Source: Lithodes maja (lineage: Eukaryota > Arthropoda > Malacostraca > Decapoda > Lithodidae). From it: a DNA stretch of 64,000 nucleotides. A program made the position numbers and the translations under genes. The stretch lies in the NCBI GenBank assembly GCA_037953745.1, contig JBAKBP010000687.1:1-64000 (forward strand). The letters are read 5' to 3'. Below, in pieces: positions 32,701-43,860 of this stretch. Under the pieces are notes generated by a model that saw nothing but the letters and a program-made list of their open reading frames with translations, was not told the origin of the DNA and did not search any database. Within the stretch, counting starts at the first letter, position 1; each line of letters opens with the position of its first letter.

Positions 32701-34005
32701 ATATGTCTTCTAAGCGTAGTAGGGAAGGTATACAGTAGGGTAGTGATTGAGAGAGTGAGAGTGAGAACGGAGAAATGGATAGGCGACGAGCAGGGAGGTT
32801 TTAGGAAGGGAAGAGGATGTGTAGATCAGATTTTTACCCTGAATTGTGTTGTGGAGAAGTATCTGGAGAAGAAACAAAAGGTGTATGTTGCCTTTATGGA
32901 CTTGGAGAAGGCCTATGACAGAGTGGATAGAGAAGGTTTGTGGAAAGTACTTAGAATATATGGAGTAGAGGGCAAGTTGCTGAAAGCAGTGAAGAGCATG
33001 TATGAGGGTGCAAAGGCGGCAGTACGTGTGGAGAGTGAGCAGAGCGAGTTCTTTGACCTGAATGTTGGTTTGAAACAGGGGTGTGTGATGTCCCCGTGGT
33101 TGTTTACTGTATATATGGATGGAGTTATGAAAGAAATACTATCAAGAGCAGTGGATGTTGGTGTATCGCTGAAAAGGGAGGGAATTGAGTGGAAGCTACC
33201 TATACTGCTGTTTGCGGATGATACAGTTCTGATGAGTGATAATGAATGGGAGTTGCAGGGTCTGGTAAATGAGTTTGGAACTGTGTGCGAAAAACGGAAT
33301 TTGAAGGTAAATACGGGGAAGAGCAAGGTTATGGTCTTCGAAAGGGGTGAAGTCACAGAGTGTAAGGTGAAGCTGAACGGTCAGGCTATGGAGATCGTCA
33401 ACTCTTTTAAGTATCTGGGCAGTGTGTTGAGTAAAGATGGGACTATGGATGAAGAGGTGCGGGAGAGGGTACAACAGGGGAAGAGGGTTGTAGGAACGCT
33501 AAAAGCAGTAACAAGAAATTGGGTGGTCAGTATGGAAGTGAAGAAGTCCTTGCATGACAGTGTGGTAATCCCGACACTGACTTACGGAAGCGAAGCATGG
33601 ACGTTGGTTGAGAGACTCAGACCAAGAGTGAGAGCAGTGGAAATGAATTACTTAAGGAGTGCGTGCGGAGTTACATGGAGGGATAGACAGACTAATGAGG
33701 AAGTAAGAAGGAGGTGTGGTGTGGAGGTAGATGTGCTGGAAAGTGTGAAAAGGAACAACTTGAGATGGTTCGGCCATATGGAACGTATGGAAAGCGAGAG
33801 AATGACTAAGAGGGTGTACGAGAGCGAGGTGGAGGGACAGAGGGGGAGAGGTAGACCGAATATGAGGTGGAAGGATGGAGTGAGGAACTACATGAACGAA
33901 GGCGGTGCTGGTTGGGGGGAGGGGCGTCGACTGACTGGGGACAGAGGTGCATGGGGGCGGTTCGTTCGTGGCCACCCCTTCGGGGATCACGGCGTCGGGC
34001 AATAG
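29746..34005 (+). pseudogene. Chimeric 1419-codon ORF: CR1/L2-like EN-RT fused to RTE-like RT
   Basis: Residues 1 to about 736 belong to the CR1/L2-like LINE. They include the endonuclease end (LGHTLDLVF, SDHALITF), an RT with LDLSAPFDTVDH (motif A, with Ala changed to Pro compared with copy 1), GVPQGSVLGP and FYADDTQIY, and the thumb. From GEICAACEE onward the frame enters the nested RTE-like element by chance in phase. That part contains AWWTEEVR, KLGKAPGTDG, MDLEKAYDRVDR (motif A), GLKQGCVMSP, FADDTVLM (codons from 33211), FKYLGSVLS and LRWFGHMERM. Two complete RT cores therefore lie in one reading frame. Production of a fusion protein is not implied. Confidence 0.85.
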
Positions 34006-34017
34006 ATAGATAGATAG
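31957..34017 (+). mobile_element. RTE-like non-LTR retrotransposon, 5'-truncated, nested
   Basis: It is bounded by the 12-bp target-site duplication AAATTTGGTGAG (31945-31956 and 34018-34029) and ends in an (ATAG)n tail. It starts downstream of where the endonuclease would be. The long minus-strand ORFs over it (31869-32666, 32913-33356) are shadows. Confidence 0.92.
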
Positions 34018-34029
34018 AAATTTGGTGAG

Positions 34030-34314
34030 CCTAGGTACCTTGCGGAGCTGCTCAGGCGCCCACCGGCACACCATGGTGTAGTTGTGCGTCATGACAATGA
34101 CCCTTTTCGTCTTGATGAACCAAGGGCTTTCCAGCAGTCTTCTTTCTTTGAGAGGTCATTCTCCTACATGGCTCCGAGGTTGTATAACAGGTTGCCGCTG
34201 TCCATGAGACAACTGAGTTCTGTTGAATGCTTCAAGAGACAACTTAAGACTTTTCTCTTTGAGAGAAGCTATGATCTTGAGAGAGGTGTCATGACAGATG
34301 GCTATAGAGTTTAG
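34030..34314 (+). pseudogene. C-terminal end of the split CR1/L2-like RT ORF
   Basis: It resumes exactly after the RTE insertion (EPRYLAELLRR, FFERSFSYMAPRLYN, FKRQLKTFLFERS) and ends at TAG, as in copy 1. Confidence 0.85.
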
Positions 34315-34574
34315 GCTATTTTGCCACTGCTAGTGATTGTTAAATGTGTGTTGTATATAAGCCTTCTTTTGATGCATTGATTATTGTTCTTTTTTCTTTC
34401 TCTTTTCGAGCGCTAGTGAATTCTTCGGAAAAATTGGCGCTTATGAGAAATAAGTAACATGCTTATTATTATTATTATTATTATTAATCGCACCCAGTTA
34501 TGCAAACTAGCTCCGTTAGGTTTGGGCTCTTTACAGTAGGATGCCAGAGGTTGATTTTCATAATTGACATTAAG

Positions 34575-34834
34575 AAATACGAGAGGGTCACATTTTTCCT
34601 TTGCCCCTCAACTTTCCCTTCATAATTGCTGAGGGGCACAGGGCCTTGGGTGGGGCTTTGGTTTCCTGGGCGTTTACGCACCCTCCTCAGCTCCCCGCCT
34701 TTGAGTGGCTTCGGTCACCCGGGCTTTATTAGCGGTAAGCAGGGAGGGTTTTGTGGGGGCGCTCGTTTATGGCCTTGGCCTTGCTCGGGACCTTGGGGCT
34801 GTTCGGCCAGAAAGCCTGGGGAACAGCAACAACG
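34575..34834 (+). repeat. SINE-like family S, 5'-truncated copy
   Basis: It matches the 3' half of 18366-18835 (GCCCCTCAACTTTCCCTTC to GGCCAGAAAGCCTGGGG) and ends in CAACAACG. Confidence 0.7.
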
Positions 34835-34837
34835 AGA

Positions 34838-34912
34838 GAAGTGTTGTGTGGCTGTAGATGTGCTGTAAGTGTGAAAAGGAACACCTTGAGATGGTTCGGC
34901 CATGTGGGAACG
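34838..34912 (+). repeat. RTE-like RT fragment
   Basis: The stretch AGTGTGAAAAGGAACACC and GAGATGGTTCGGCCATG matches the VKRNNLRWFGHM region of the RTE-like ORF at about 33740-33780. A short relic attached to the SINE-like copy. Confidence 0.6.
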
Positions 34913-34997
34913 TATTATTTCTTACTTACTTTATTATTATAATATTACTGTATTATTATTTTCCGTTGCTGTATACAGTATATGTACCGTACGACAC

Positions 34998-35402
34998 TAA
35001 GATGGTGATGGGCTGGTCTATCAGAGTGAGAGCTGAGCAATCTCTGCCATACCCATAGCTTACTCTGACTGTTCCTTTTACTTATATATCTTCTAGATCT
35101 CAAGTGCCGACGTCTTTTCCGTGGATTGACCTCCCAACTGCCAACCTAAAAGTTGGCAGATTGGGAGCCAAAGCGTAACATTTTTCCCTTGCCCCTCAAC
35201 TTTTCCTTCATAATTGCCGAGGGGCACAGGGCCTTGGGTGGGGCTTTGGTTTCCCGGGCGTTTCCGCGCCCTCCTCAGTTCCCTGCCTTAGAGTGGCTTC
35301 GGGCACCCGGGCTTTGTTAGTGGTAAGCAGGGAGGGTTTTGTGGGGGCGCTCATTTATGGCCTTGGGGCTGTTCGGCCAGGCAGTCTGGGGAACAACAAC
35401 TA
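34998..35402 (+). repeat. SINE-like family S copy
   Basis: It runs from GATGGTGATGGGCTGGTC to CAGTCTGGGGAACAACAAC, collinear with 18430-18835. Confidence 0.7.
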
Positions 35403-35819
35403 GTCCGATCGATAAGATGGGGGACATTAGTATACCGTCAAGTAAACCAAACCAGATGGGTTCGTGGAGTTCTAGGGCAAGGGTGCATTATTCGTCACGG
35501 CCATGGCTGATATGTGACGGATAACAGGGAGTTTACTTATATATACTGTACAGTACAGTATATATATTTGTATATCTGTTAAATATTGACTTTTACACAC
35601 TGAACTTCCTTATAGCCCAAAACTCGCAGGTGGTCAATTCATAGGATATTGTGCAGCATGTGAGGTACAAAATAAAATAGTAATGTTAAACACCCCCTTT
35701 AAAAACTTTATTTCACATAATACCATTGGTCAAGTAAAATATTAATACAGTACTCTCTTCTGACTTAGAGACCCCACAGTAACGGAGATCAGCCAACTTC
35801 TGTCATCTTAGTGCCCCTG
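35403..35819. other. Unassigned interval
   Basis: AT-rich sequence with TATA-like microsatellites. No gene recognised. Confidence 0.4.
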
Positions 35820-36185
35820 CTGATATTTTTTTTTGTGTTGTCCCAGTTTGGGCTCTGTCTCGAGTCGGCCACCCCCAGCTAAAAAAAAAAATGGGGTATG
35901 TGCCGGACTATTTAGATATACTGTAGATAGATACACACTTATTATCTTCATACCCAATATTAACCTTCGGGAATACTGGTACAAGATATCTAGTTTGGTC
36001 TTTGGTTGTACATTCTATCTATCTATATATTCAGGCACATACCCCATTTTTTATTTTATTTATTTTACTTATTTATTTTACTTATTTATTAATTTTTATT
36101 TATTTATTTTTATTTTTTTATTTTATTTAAGGTGGGGGTGGCTGACTCGAGACAGAGCCTTCATGATAACCAGATCAAATCCCGT
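35820..36185. repeat. Two GATA-tailed repeat ends in inverted orientation
   Basis: CTGTCTCGAGTCGGCCACC...AAATGGGGTATGTGCC...GATAGATA at 35850-35935 faces its inverse (CTATCTATCTATATAT...GGCACATACCCCATTT...GTGGCTGACTCGAGACAG) at about 36015-36160, forming an imperfect palindrome. Confidence 0.65.
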
Positions 36186-36278
36186 TGCTTGATGTTTGAG
36201 GTACCAAAATGGCGTCCACGGGACAAGAGGCCACTCTCACCTACCACAGGGTCTCTACTTCCGTCCACTCCGCCTTAA

Positions 36279-36998
36279 GGGGGTATAGTGCTTGTTTTTT
36301 GGTCTATACATTAGTTTATTTATTTATGTTTGAGTTTTCTCAATAGACCTCCATCAAGCTTAAAAAAAAAACACCCCCTAGACCCCCCTTTCATGATAAA
36401 ATTTTAAATTTTTCGGTAGAAAAATGTCCTGGCCAAAGGCCGATTCCTTCTAAAATTACAGGCTCGCTATCGCTCGCCAGGAAAAAATCGACACCTAAAT
36501 GGCACGAAAGATCTTAAAGGTGGGGGCTCATGGGTTGAGATAAACATGGAATGATAATTGCCAAGCTGTACATAATTATCTTGCAAAATGCAATGGCACT
36601 GACATAATTATTAACAATGGTATAAAGGATTTTGTGGATCGTCTATACCGGGCCTGTGACGTCACAAGAGTGTAAGTCCACCATCCAGTCTAGGCTAAGG
36701 ATACTGGTGTGACGTCACTATAACGTCACAGGCCCGGTATAGACGATCCGCAAAATCCTTTATACCATTGTTAATAATTATTTCAGTGACATTGCATTTT
36801 ACAAGATAATTATATGCAGGTTGGCGATTATTTTTCCATGTTTACCTCTACCCATGAGCCCCACCTTTAATATTGACAAAGAAATGAGGCAAATGGTCTC
36901 AAAATCGCCAAACTAACGGAACGAACGTCTAATAATCTCAAAACTAATATGCTAAACATGAGGGAGAAGGGGGTCCAGAAAAAGTGAGTACTTCCCCC
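36279..36998 (-). mobile_element. Family A TTAA element, interrupted
   Basis: Flanked by TTAA at 36275-36278 and 36999-37002, with GGGGG/CCCCC termini. It is split by the long-TIR MITE at 36518-36866. Confidence 0.75.
36518..36866. mobile_element. Long-TIR foldback MITE nested in family A
   Basis: A 349-bp element with arms of about 150 bp, starting AGGTGGGG and ending CCCCACCT, about 90 percent complementary. It is flanked by TTAA at 36514-36517 and 36867-36870. The arms carry GACGTCAC-type CRE-like palindromes next to the loop. TTAA duplication suggests piggyBac-like mobilisation. Confidence 0.88.
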
Positions 36999-37057
36999 TT
37001 AATTGTATAGACTGTATATTAATATATATTGAAGAAGACAAATGCATGTTGAATTAA

Positions 37058-37234
37058 CCCTTAGAAGATAAAATACGCATTTCTTCTTTGTTTTATTCAG
37101 ATTAGGAAGGGATTTGGAAGTTCAGAGGGATAATTTAGACACTCAACCCTTATAATTTCCACAGATCCTTCCTAAACTGTATAAAAATCATCTAATGAGA
37201 GCCAGAATAAACTGTCGTCACGATCTTCAAAGGG
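37058..37234. mobile_element. MITE family B copy
   Basis: It runs from CCCTTAGAAGATAAAATACG to CTTCAAAGGG between TTAA sites at 37054-37057 and 37235-37238. Confidence 0.7.
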
Positions 37235-37238
37235 TTAA

Positions 37239-37709
37239 AAGAAAAATAATTGTAGTATGGACAGTATTCTCTTTGATTGTGTTCACCTAAATACAGTAGA
37301 GTTGGCACCAAATTAAAATTATTTTTAGCAAAATTCACATAAACTGAATAACAAATTAAAAATATTGTAGCAAATCTATCTATCTATATGCTCAGGCCCA
37401 ATCCCCTCTTTTAAAATACTACAGCTAAAATAATTGAAATAAAATATAACTATACAAAGTGTAAGCCTCCATTTCTACTATAGAATATTATGTACTGTAT
37501 AAAAAAAAAAAAAAAAATCATCCCCTTCATTACCTATGGTGGTATTTCACATATAAAACTTTAGTTATCAGTGGGCAATTTTATGCAGTTTAGGAAGCAT
37601 CTCAAGGAATCAAAGAGGTCACTAATATTTACGTTGCAAGTATTGTTATAAATTTGTTTTACCGAGTTTGGCAGGCATTTCAGTTAAATTGTTGAGTTTC
37701 TAAAATTAA
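37239..37709. other. Unassigned interval
   Basis: AT-rich sequence. It includes a GATA-tail relic (CTATCTATCTATATGCTCAGG at 37376-37396) and a poly-A run at 37500. Confidence 0.4.
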
Positions 37710-37711
37710 AT

Positions 37712-38073
37712 AGGTTATACGAGAGTGAGGTGGAAGGGCAGACAGGAAAAAATAGACCAAGAGTGAGATGGAAGCATGGAGTTAAGAGGTACGGTGTTGG
37801 TGGTGTAATGGTTTAGATGCTTATGTTCTGGGTGTGGTGTCCTGAGTTTGAATCCCGGGAGGACCATATGCTTTCATTAATTTATTCAAGTGCATTGGGG
37901 TTTGTAATGGAGGATTAATGTTAAGAATGGGGTGTTCCTTAATATACTGTAAGTGAAGGTGGTGTTGGGTGGGAGAAGGGGCGCCAACTGACAGAGGACA
38001 GATGTGCGTGGAGGCAATTCATTAGTGGTCACCCCTTCAGGGATCATGGCATCTGGCAATAGATTGATAGATA
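37712..38073 (+). repeat. RTE-like 3' end fragment split by a tRNA-SINE
   Basis: 37712-37792 encodes YESEVEGQTGKNRPRVRWKH-like sequence of the RTE C-terminus. 37955-38073 carries its 3' end with an AATAGATTGATAGATA tail. Between them (about 37795-37950) lies a tRNA-like SINE with GGTGGTGTAATGG (A box) and AGTTTGAATCCC (B box). Confidence 0.65.
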
Positions 38074-38130
38074 AAGTATATTGATGAATTCATATTACAG
38101 GTAAAGTACTGAGAGACAGATAGAATGTGT

Positions 38131-38146
38131 GTGTGTGTGTGTGTAA
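38131..38146 (+). repeat. (TG)n microsatellite
   Basis: A short GT dinucleotide tract. Confidence 0.8.
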
Positions 38147-38471
38147 AAATAATAATACAGTAATAATAGATTTATTTCAATTTTGTTGATCAAATATAGA
38201 AGTCATCTGTTTATGTGTGGTAATGAGAATCAGGTATATGTTTTTTATTAATTAAGCTTTGCAATGTATAAACAGTAATTAATATAGACCAATTATATTA
38301 ACTATAGAATCTATAGTCTGTTTCTTTTCAACTGCCGGTAAATTGCAAAGTTCCCATCAAGGTTTCTCAGCTATTTTGAAGATTTTGTAGTGAAATATGG
38401 TGCTAATTATATACACTTGCTCTTAATATGATGCAGAGACATAGTACAGTAGTTTCATATTTTTCCGTTAA

Positions 38472-38834
38472 GGGGAGGCAGACCGTTTTTCTGGACCCCC
38501 TTCTCCCTAATGTTTAGCCCCACTAGTTTTGAGATTATAAGATGTTCGGCCTATTACTTCCGTGATTTTAACACCTTTCGCCCCATTTCGTTGTCAATTT
38601 TAAGACCTTACGTGCCATTTAGGTGTCGATTATTTCCTGGCGAGCGTTAGCGAGCCTGCAATTTTAGGAGGAACCGGCCTTTGGCCGGAACATTTTTCTA
38701 CCAAAAAAACGTACAAATTTATCTTGAAGGGGGGTCTAGGGGGTGTTTTTCTAAGTTTGATGGAGGTCTAGGGAGGAAACTAAAAAATATATGAATAAAT
38801 TATTTAATAAACAAAACAAACGGCCAGTCTTCCC
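38472..38834 (+). mobile_element. Family A TTAA element, complete copy
   Basis: TTAA at 38468-38471 and 38835-38838. Termini are GGGGAGGC and TCTTCCC. It is the best reference copy of the family (363 bp) and is non-coding. Confidence 0.75.
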
Positions 38835-39105
38835 TTAAGTATTTGCTGCTAAGGGATTCAATTTATTGTCCCCTGAAAAGAAACAGAGTATAGGTGCAAT
38901 TTGTCTGTATTACTAAGAACCTGACCTGGTATTTAGTGGTATTTTGACATCCATAAATATTTTGGTCTTTTGGATATTAAATTCTATTATATATAAATTA
39001 ATATACAATGTTAGCATAAAATAATGACCAGCATTGGGCACAAAAGCTCTCTACCTAATGTGCAAATAATTAGCTTAAACTAACACTCCTAATACACATC
39101 CTTAA

Positions 39106-39496
39106 CACTATCTGGTCCGAAGTCTTGGGGTTTATTAGGATATTTGGTTAAATTATTATTGAGGATTTTTGCTTGCTTTTGCCATTCTCGAGCAATGTAT
39201 TTTAGTTTGTCCCCTAGGCTAAAAAAAATGCTTTCCCGATTTCCTTCAAACTAAAAAATGCCCACCCAGCTAAATTTCTAAATTTTTCGATAGCAAAATG
39301 TCCTGGCCAAAGGCCGCTTTATTCTTTATTCTAAGTTAAAGTCTTGCCATAGTTTTCCCAGAAAAAACTGACACTTGAATGGGGTGAAGCATCTTATTAT
39401 CATCAAACAAATGAGGTGAAATGACTTAATTAAAATCTCCAAAATAATGGGGTATCAGGGGGGATTCCAAAATGGCCCCCCTCGGACCAAATAGGG
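39106..39496 (-). mobile_element. TTAA element related to family A, with distinct TIRs
   Basis: TTAA at 39102-39105 and 39497-39500. The terminal repeats are CACTATCTGGTCCGA and its inverse TCGGACCAAATAGGG. The interior shares the CCTGGCCAAAGGCC core with family A. Confidence 0.65.
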
Positions 39497-39868
39497 TTAA
39501 TTTCTGGTTCTACTTAACTCTAAACTTAAGAGTAACTCTCCAGCTTGTCTTGAGCAATAAATATAAATAAATAATCTGACTAAGACTAGGAATAATAAAA
39601 ACATAATTGAGTGGCCAGCACACAATATATCAAGTCATCAAAGGGTTCGTCCATGAGCCAGAGGGAAGATCGGTACCATCCAAGAGGCTCATTAATCGTT
39701 CGTAATGTTGTGGAGAGTTTGTTGTTTCGAGGTGGTAATCTTTGTCAATACACAGCCGTTTCTTATACTGTAATTACTTTTAAATATCAGGAACTTGGCT
39801 GCAAAGGGGCTAATCTTTCTTTAGCATCGAGAAGTTTTTTTTACGGAAGTTTTGGTATCGGTTGAAAG

Positions 39869-39996
39869 CAGGGTTGTGGAGTCGGTAAAAGAAATGTCTA
39901 ACACCGACTCTGACAATTTTACAAGTACGACCCCAATTCCATCCCACCCAAAAAATAGCCAACTCTGTGACTCCGACTCTCTACTCCACAACCCTG
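39869..39996. mobile_element. hAT-type MITE (CAGGGTTGTGGAGTCGG ends)
   Basis: It begins CAGGGTTGTGGAGTCGG and ends with the inverse CTACTCCACAACCCTG. It is flanked by 8-bp near-identical repeats GTTGAAAG / GTTGGAAG. CAGGG termini plus an 8-bp TSD are typical of hAT elements. Confidence 0.8.
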
Positions 39997-40024
39997 GTTG
40001 GAAGATTGCACCGTGTTTTCACAG

Positions 40025-40129
40025 GCATCTTTCGGTCACCGGACGGCCGCTCTCAAAGCCGCACAGTTGGTGCTGGAAATTTGCTCCCCTCGCATGGTAC
40101 CGATTCTTGAAGTTTGGGATCTGGCCTGA
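40025..40129 (+). CDS. Possible terminal exon of an unidentified host gene
   Basis: After a good acceptor (CCGTGTTTTCACAG) comes a 34-codon phase-0 frame, ASFGHRTAALKAAQLV to LEVWDLA, ended by TGA. Base composition is more GC-rich and codon-like than its surroundings, and the peptide looks like an amphipathic helical-repeat end. I do not recognise the gene, and no partner exon is established. Confidence 0.35.
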   Translation, partial: ASFGHRTAALKAAQLVLEICSPRMVPILEVWDLA

Positions 40130-40155
40130 AGACTGAGTGTTCTGTTGAAGTTTAA

Positions 40156-40359
40156 CCCCTTGAGGATTATGACACGTTTTGACAGTTTATTCTGGCTATC
40201 ATTAGACGATTTTATACAGCTTATAGGAAAGATCTGTGGTACTTAAAAGGGTAAAAAATATCCCAATTAACCCTTCCACATACCCTTCCTAATCTGAATA
40301 AAGTTGTCTAATAATAGCCAGAAAACAGAACAGAAATGCACCATGGTATCTTGAAAGGG
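40156..40359. mobile_element. MITE family B copy
   Basis: It runs from CCCCTTGAGGATTATGACACG to GGTATCTTGAAAGGG between TTAA sites at 40152-40155 and 40360-40363. Confidence 0.75.
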
Positions 40360-40799
40360 TTAATAAAGCACACACTCAGGGCAGCCGGTAGTATCTCACT
40401 CGTTAACACACACATTGTTTACCGAGACGTAAGTGGAACGCTACACACAAATGGTCTACTGTAGTCTGGGGCCGGGATTGATCAACGCTACCATTCTAAT
40501 CAAACCATCCCCATTTACCACCGCACTACTGTCATCGTAAATTCTACATTCATCCACATAATGGTACAATAATGGGATGGTTAAGGTCCTAGCAAGTCCA
40601 TAATGAATTGTGGATGAGTTTTAAGGCTCGTATATTTGAAGATACCATCGACCTAACCAGCGATCTTGGTGGTACATGCGTTGATGAATCCACCCCTGGG
40701 ATGGTTCCGAGGCCTTGCTGAGTGAGGCACCAATTATTATACGACAATATGGACACAATTAGGATATTAAACTGTAAACGTACCGACAGTATTATGGAT

Positions 40800-41240
40800 C
40801 GCTGTCTTATAAGTGTATGAATTTCATGACAATATTGACCGTCATTAGGACATGAGACTGTATACATACCTCTTGCGGATAACAGTCTTTAACCCAAGCT
40901 GTGCCGGCGACGAGAGTCTCGTCACTAATTTATGATCGATTTACGCCTGTTTTTCTCTGCTAATAGCAAGCGGTTTATGCTAAGATCAAGCATAGGCCTT
41001 CTGCTAACTATTGGCAACACTGCTCAAGCACAGGGAGACCCGCTCGAACCCTCTCGAGTCAGTTATTCACTGTCTTTCGCGAGTGTCACAGTTTTATTCA
41101 TATAGGCCTGGTACTGAGGGCGACATAAATTGGAAAATAGGCTGGTTTAGTATGGGTTAAAGTGTATGTATTTCATGACAATATTGACCATCATTTGGAC
41201 ATAAGACTGAAACTGTACCTCTTTTGGATCACTCATTCTT
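40800..41240 (+). repeat. Duplicated 80-bp unit separated by a TTAA-flanked insert
   Basis: The unit GTGTATGAATTTCATGACAA..GACCGTCATTAGGACAT occurs at about 40815-40890 and 41162-41235. Between them is a roughly 270-bp stretch bounded by TTTAACCCA and TGGGTTAAA, probably another TTAA element. Confidence 0.55.
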
Positions 41241-41697
41241 TAAGGTATATGTATGTATGTAATGACCGATTGATTATGTACTGTATATGTATAATTTTAT
41301 GAGAGGAGTATTCAAGTTGAAATTCCTACATGGGTTGAGATCATTTCATATCTAACTTTCTGAAAGAGAACCGTTTCTATCAATGTGGTGATTTTTACCG
41401 CTTGTTTTGTTCAGAAAAAATAACTTGACGAATGTACTGCCTTAATGTTTGTTTATAGGAATACAGTACAGTACTGTACATTGTTTGGTGCGGAACATTT
41501 AGCCTCACTCAGCAGGGCCTCGGTATTTGCCTATAGTCGATCTTTTACTGCCAATTACTGGCTGGCGGGAATCTGTCTTGTTCTTATCATAATTGCTCAG
41601 CTATTACCATGTTTGTATAGTATAGCCAAATCTGTTGTTAATTATGAAAACTTGGCATTAATATAATACCCAGACATTGCAGTTTCTTCTGCCATTA
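41241..41697. other. Unassigned interval
   Basis: AT-rich sequence with a short ORF (41445-41666) without recognisable features. Confidence 0.35.
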
Positions 41698-42040
41698 ATT
41701 TAACGGGATATTTATTCAGTTATTCTTATAATTTTTAGTTTCTTCTCTAGACCTCTATCAAGCTTAAAAAAACACCCCCTAGACTCCCTTTCAATAAAAA
41801 TTTGCAAATTTTTCTGGGGAAAAATGTCCCGGCCGAAGGCCGTTTTCTTCTAAAATTACAGGTTCGCTATCGCTCGCCAAGAAAAAAATTGACACCTAAA
41901 TGGCACAAAAGGTCTTAATATTGACAAAGAAATGGGGCGAAAGGTCTCAAAATCGCCAAACTAATGGGCCCAACATCTTAAAATCTCAAAACTAATAAAT
42001 TATGCTAAACATGATGGAAAAGGGAGTCCAGAAAAAGCTG
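41698..42040 (-). repeat. Family A copy
   Basis: It contains TTTAGTTTCTTCTCTAGACC, CCGGCCGAAGGCCG and CTAATGGGCCCAACATCTTA in the family order. The ends are degenerate. Confidence 0.6.
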
Positions 42041-42214
42041 CCAAGCGACAAAATTTTCTGCCAGGTGAAAAGTATATCGATTATAGTCAAGCTAATAGAT
42101 GCTACTCTGGATACCACAGCCAGAAATTCATTATCCTCCATTTATATTTTCACACGTACGATAGAGGTAACGACTCCGAGTCAAGTAATTTGGCTTCAGA
42201 GTCCAAGAGTTGGT

Positions 42215-42335
42215 AAATTTCTTGTTCTACTCGTTCTAGGTTCGAGTCCTTGGAGTGCCACATGTATTTGTTGATTTCATTTTATTGAGTTTAGAAGTAA
42301 AGTTGGTTGGTGAAAAAATAATATGAATACACATC
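42215..42335 (+). repeat. tRNA-derived SINE-like repeat, copy 2
   Basis: The B-box-like GGTTCGAGTCC and following body match 17590-17692. Confidence 0.55.
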
Positions 42336-42539
42336 ACATGTACACACGATTGTCTTGTGAGGAGTCGTGTGCATCTGTGTACGTGGCTGTTGTATCAGAG
42401 ACCGACGCACACTAGCGAACTGTTCAGCCAATACTATACTCCTTTCAAATCAACCTGGCAGCTTGCTCTACCCGCCTCCTCACATTTGCTTCCGATTGCT
42501 TTGCGTTTTTCAGCTTATCATCATCTTCTGGCCACAATA

Positions 42540-42700
42540 AAAGTTTCAGCTTTCAGAAGTTTGTTCAGCTTCAAGGGGCACTCCATACACCACTGCCAAC
42601 CAATCAGCTTCAAGGGCCATTCCACACACCACTGCCAACCAATCAGCTTCATTCATAATCATACTAAAGGGGTGAGGATTTGCAGCCCAAGTTTATTTGA
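42540..42700 (+). repeat. Tandem approximately 45-bp repeat
   Basis: Two units of CTTCAAGGGGCACTCCATAC..CACTGCCAACCAATCAG, related to the units flanking repeat D at 21180-21600. Confidence 0.65.
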
Positions 42701-42959
42701 ACAGGGTATAGTGTCTATATACTGAGAGATCTTTTCATATGAAGCTCACACTCTAAATTATATCACATATCAAATATATATCTAGTACAGTACCTTTATC
42801 TGTACTCTTCAACTTGTTATACTTATTAAAATGATTGATCATTTAAAATTGGCAAAGATAATACCTCTTGACTACCAGTTCAGTCTCCGAGCAAGGCTGA
42901 ATGGGAGGTTTGACGTACCTCCCAACCTACCAAATAGGAAAACCTACTATTTGGTAGTA

Positions 42960-43250
42960 GTCTTGGAAAATCCAACGTCAAGGCTATTAACCTAATTGCA
43001 ATGACGACTTGTCTATTTTGACTGCTATGTCGTCATTCCAACCGCGGTTAAAAAGAAAACGTCTAGAGTCTACTCCTTATCTTGCTCTAGGAGACGTTGT
43101 ACATTAACCAAAACTACCACCGAAGGTGAAAAAAGCATTAGAAGAGAAGAAAAAGGGGTTTACCTTAGTTACCGCTCAAGGCCCATCCCGTGTTCCGTTA
43201 TGCGCCGATCCCTGTCGAACGTGCGCATAAGCGACCCTCTCTTGTCATCA
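42960..43250 (-). repeat. DIRS E2 right (3') inverted terminal repeat
   Basis: Reverse complement of 50905-51195. Its outer extension reaches 42901. Confidence 0.93.
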
Positions 43251-43310
43251 CATCTCACGCTAGCAGAAGAACGCGGATGGGCAGGGGTCCGGAGTGAGGG
43301 AGGGTAATAT

Positions 43311-43427
43311 GTACGTTGGATTTTCCAAGACTACTACCAAATAGTAGGTTTTCCTATTTGGTAGGTTGGGAGGTACGTCAAACCTCCCAATTTGTTAGTA
43401 GTCTTGGCAAATCCAACGTCAAGGCTG
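43311..43427 (-). repeat. DIRS E2 internal complementary region
   Basis: Same junction-like structure as E1: sequence equal to the complement of the right end is directly joined to that of the left end. Confidence 0.92.
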
Positions 43428-43860
43428 CATAACAAATAGGAGGAGGACATCCAAGCCCAACATACCAAAAAAACCAATGCATAAGACAAAAGTATGAATG
43501 ACAAAGAAACACAAGGTAAACAAGAGAGTTTAATAAAGCGTGAAAAACTGAGGAGTAGCTAAAAAGAGCAGTTTTAACACGTGCCCGTCATTCATATTAA
43601 TGCAAAATCATAGACTTGTCTTAAACCAAAAAGCACTGTACATAAAATCCCTTTTCTTCCAATTGAACAAAAACAAGGAACACAAACTGAAAACACCATT
43701 TTCAAAGAGGCAAAAACACTTATGTACTGTATACATATAACATAATCCCAAACTTGTAATCCAGTGTTACAAACCCGTACTCCCCCCCCCCCTTTTGCAA
43801 AGAAAACAAAGTAAAAGAAAGAGTGACAAGGGGGGAAGACCAGGCAACCTCGCAAGAGCT

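Larger units (their letters stand above)
29753..34494 (+). mobile_element. CR1/L2-like LINE, copy 2, split by an RTE-like insertion
   Basis: 5'-truncated within the endonuclease domain and ending in an (ATT)n tail at 34463-34486. It is nearly identical to copy 1 (8459-10634) where they overlap. It is interrupted at 31957-34017 by a nested element flanked by the direct repeat AAATTTGGTGAG. Confidence 0.88.

Noticed and set aside
31869..33474. Ser/Leu-rich ORFs on the minus strand (265 and 147 codons)
   Set aside because: Antisense shadows of the A/G-rich RTE-like ORF.
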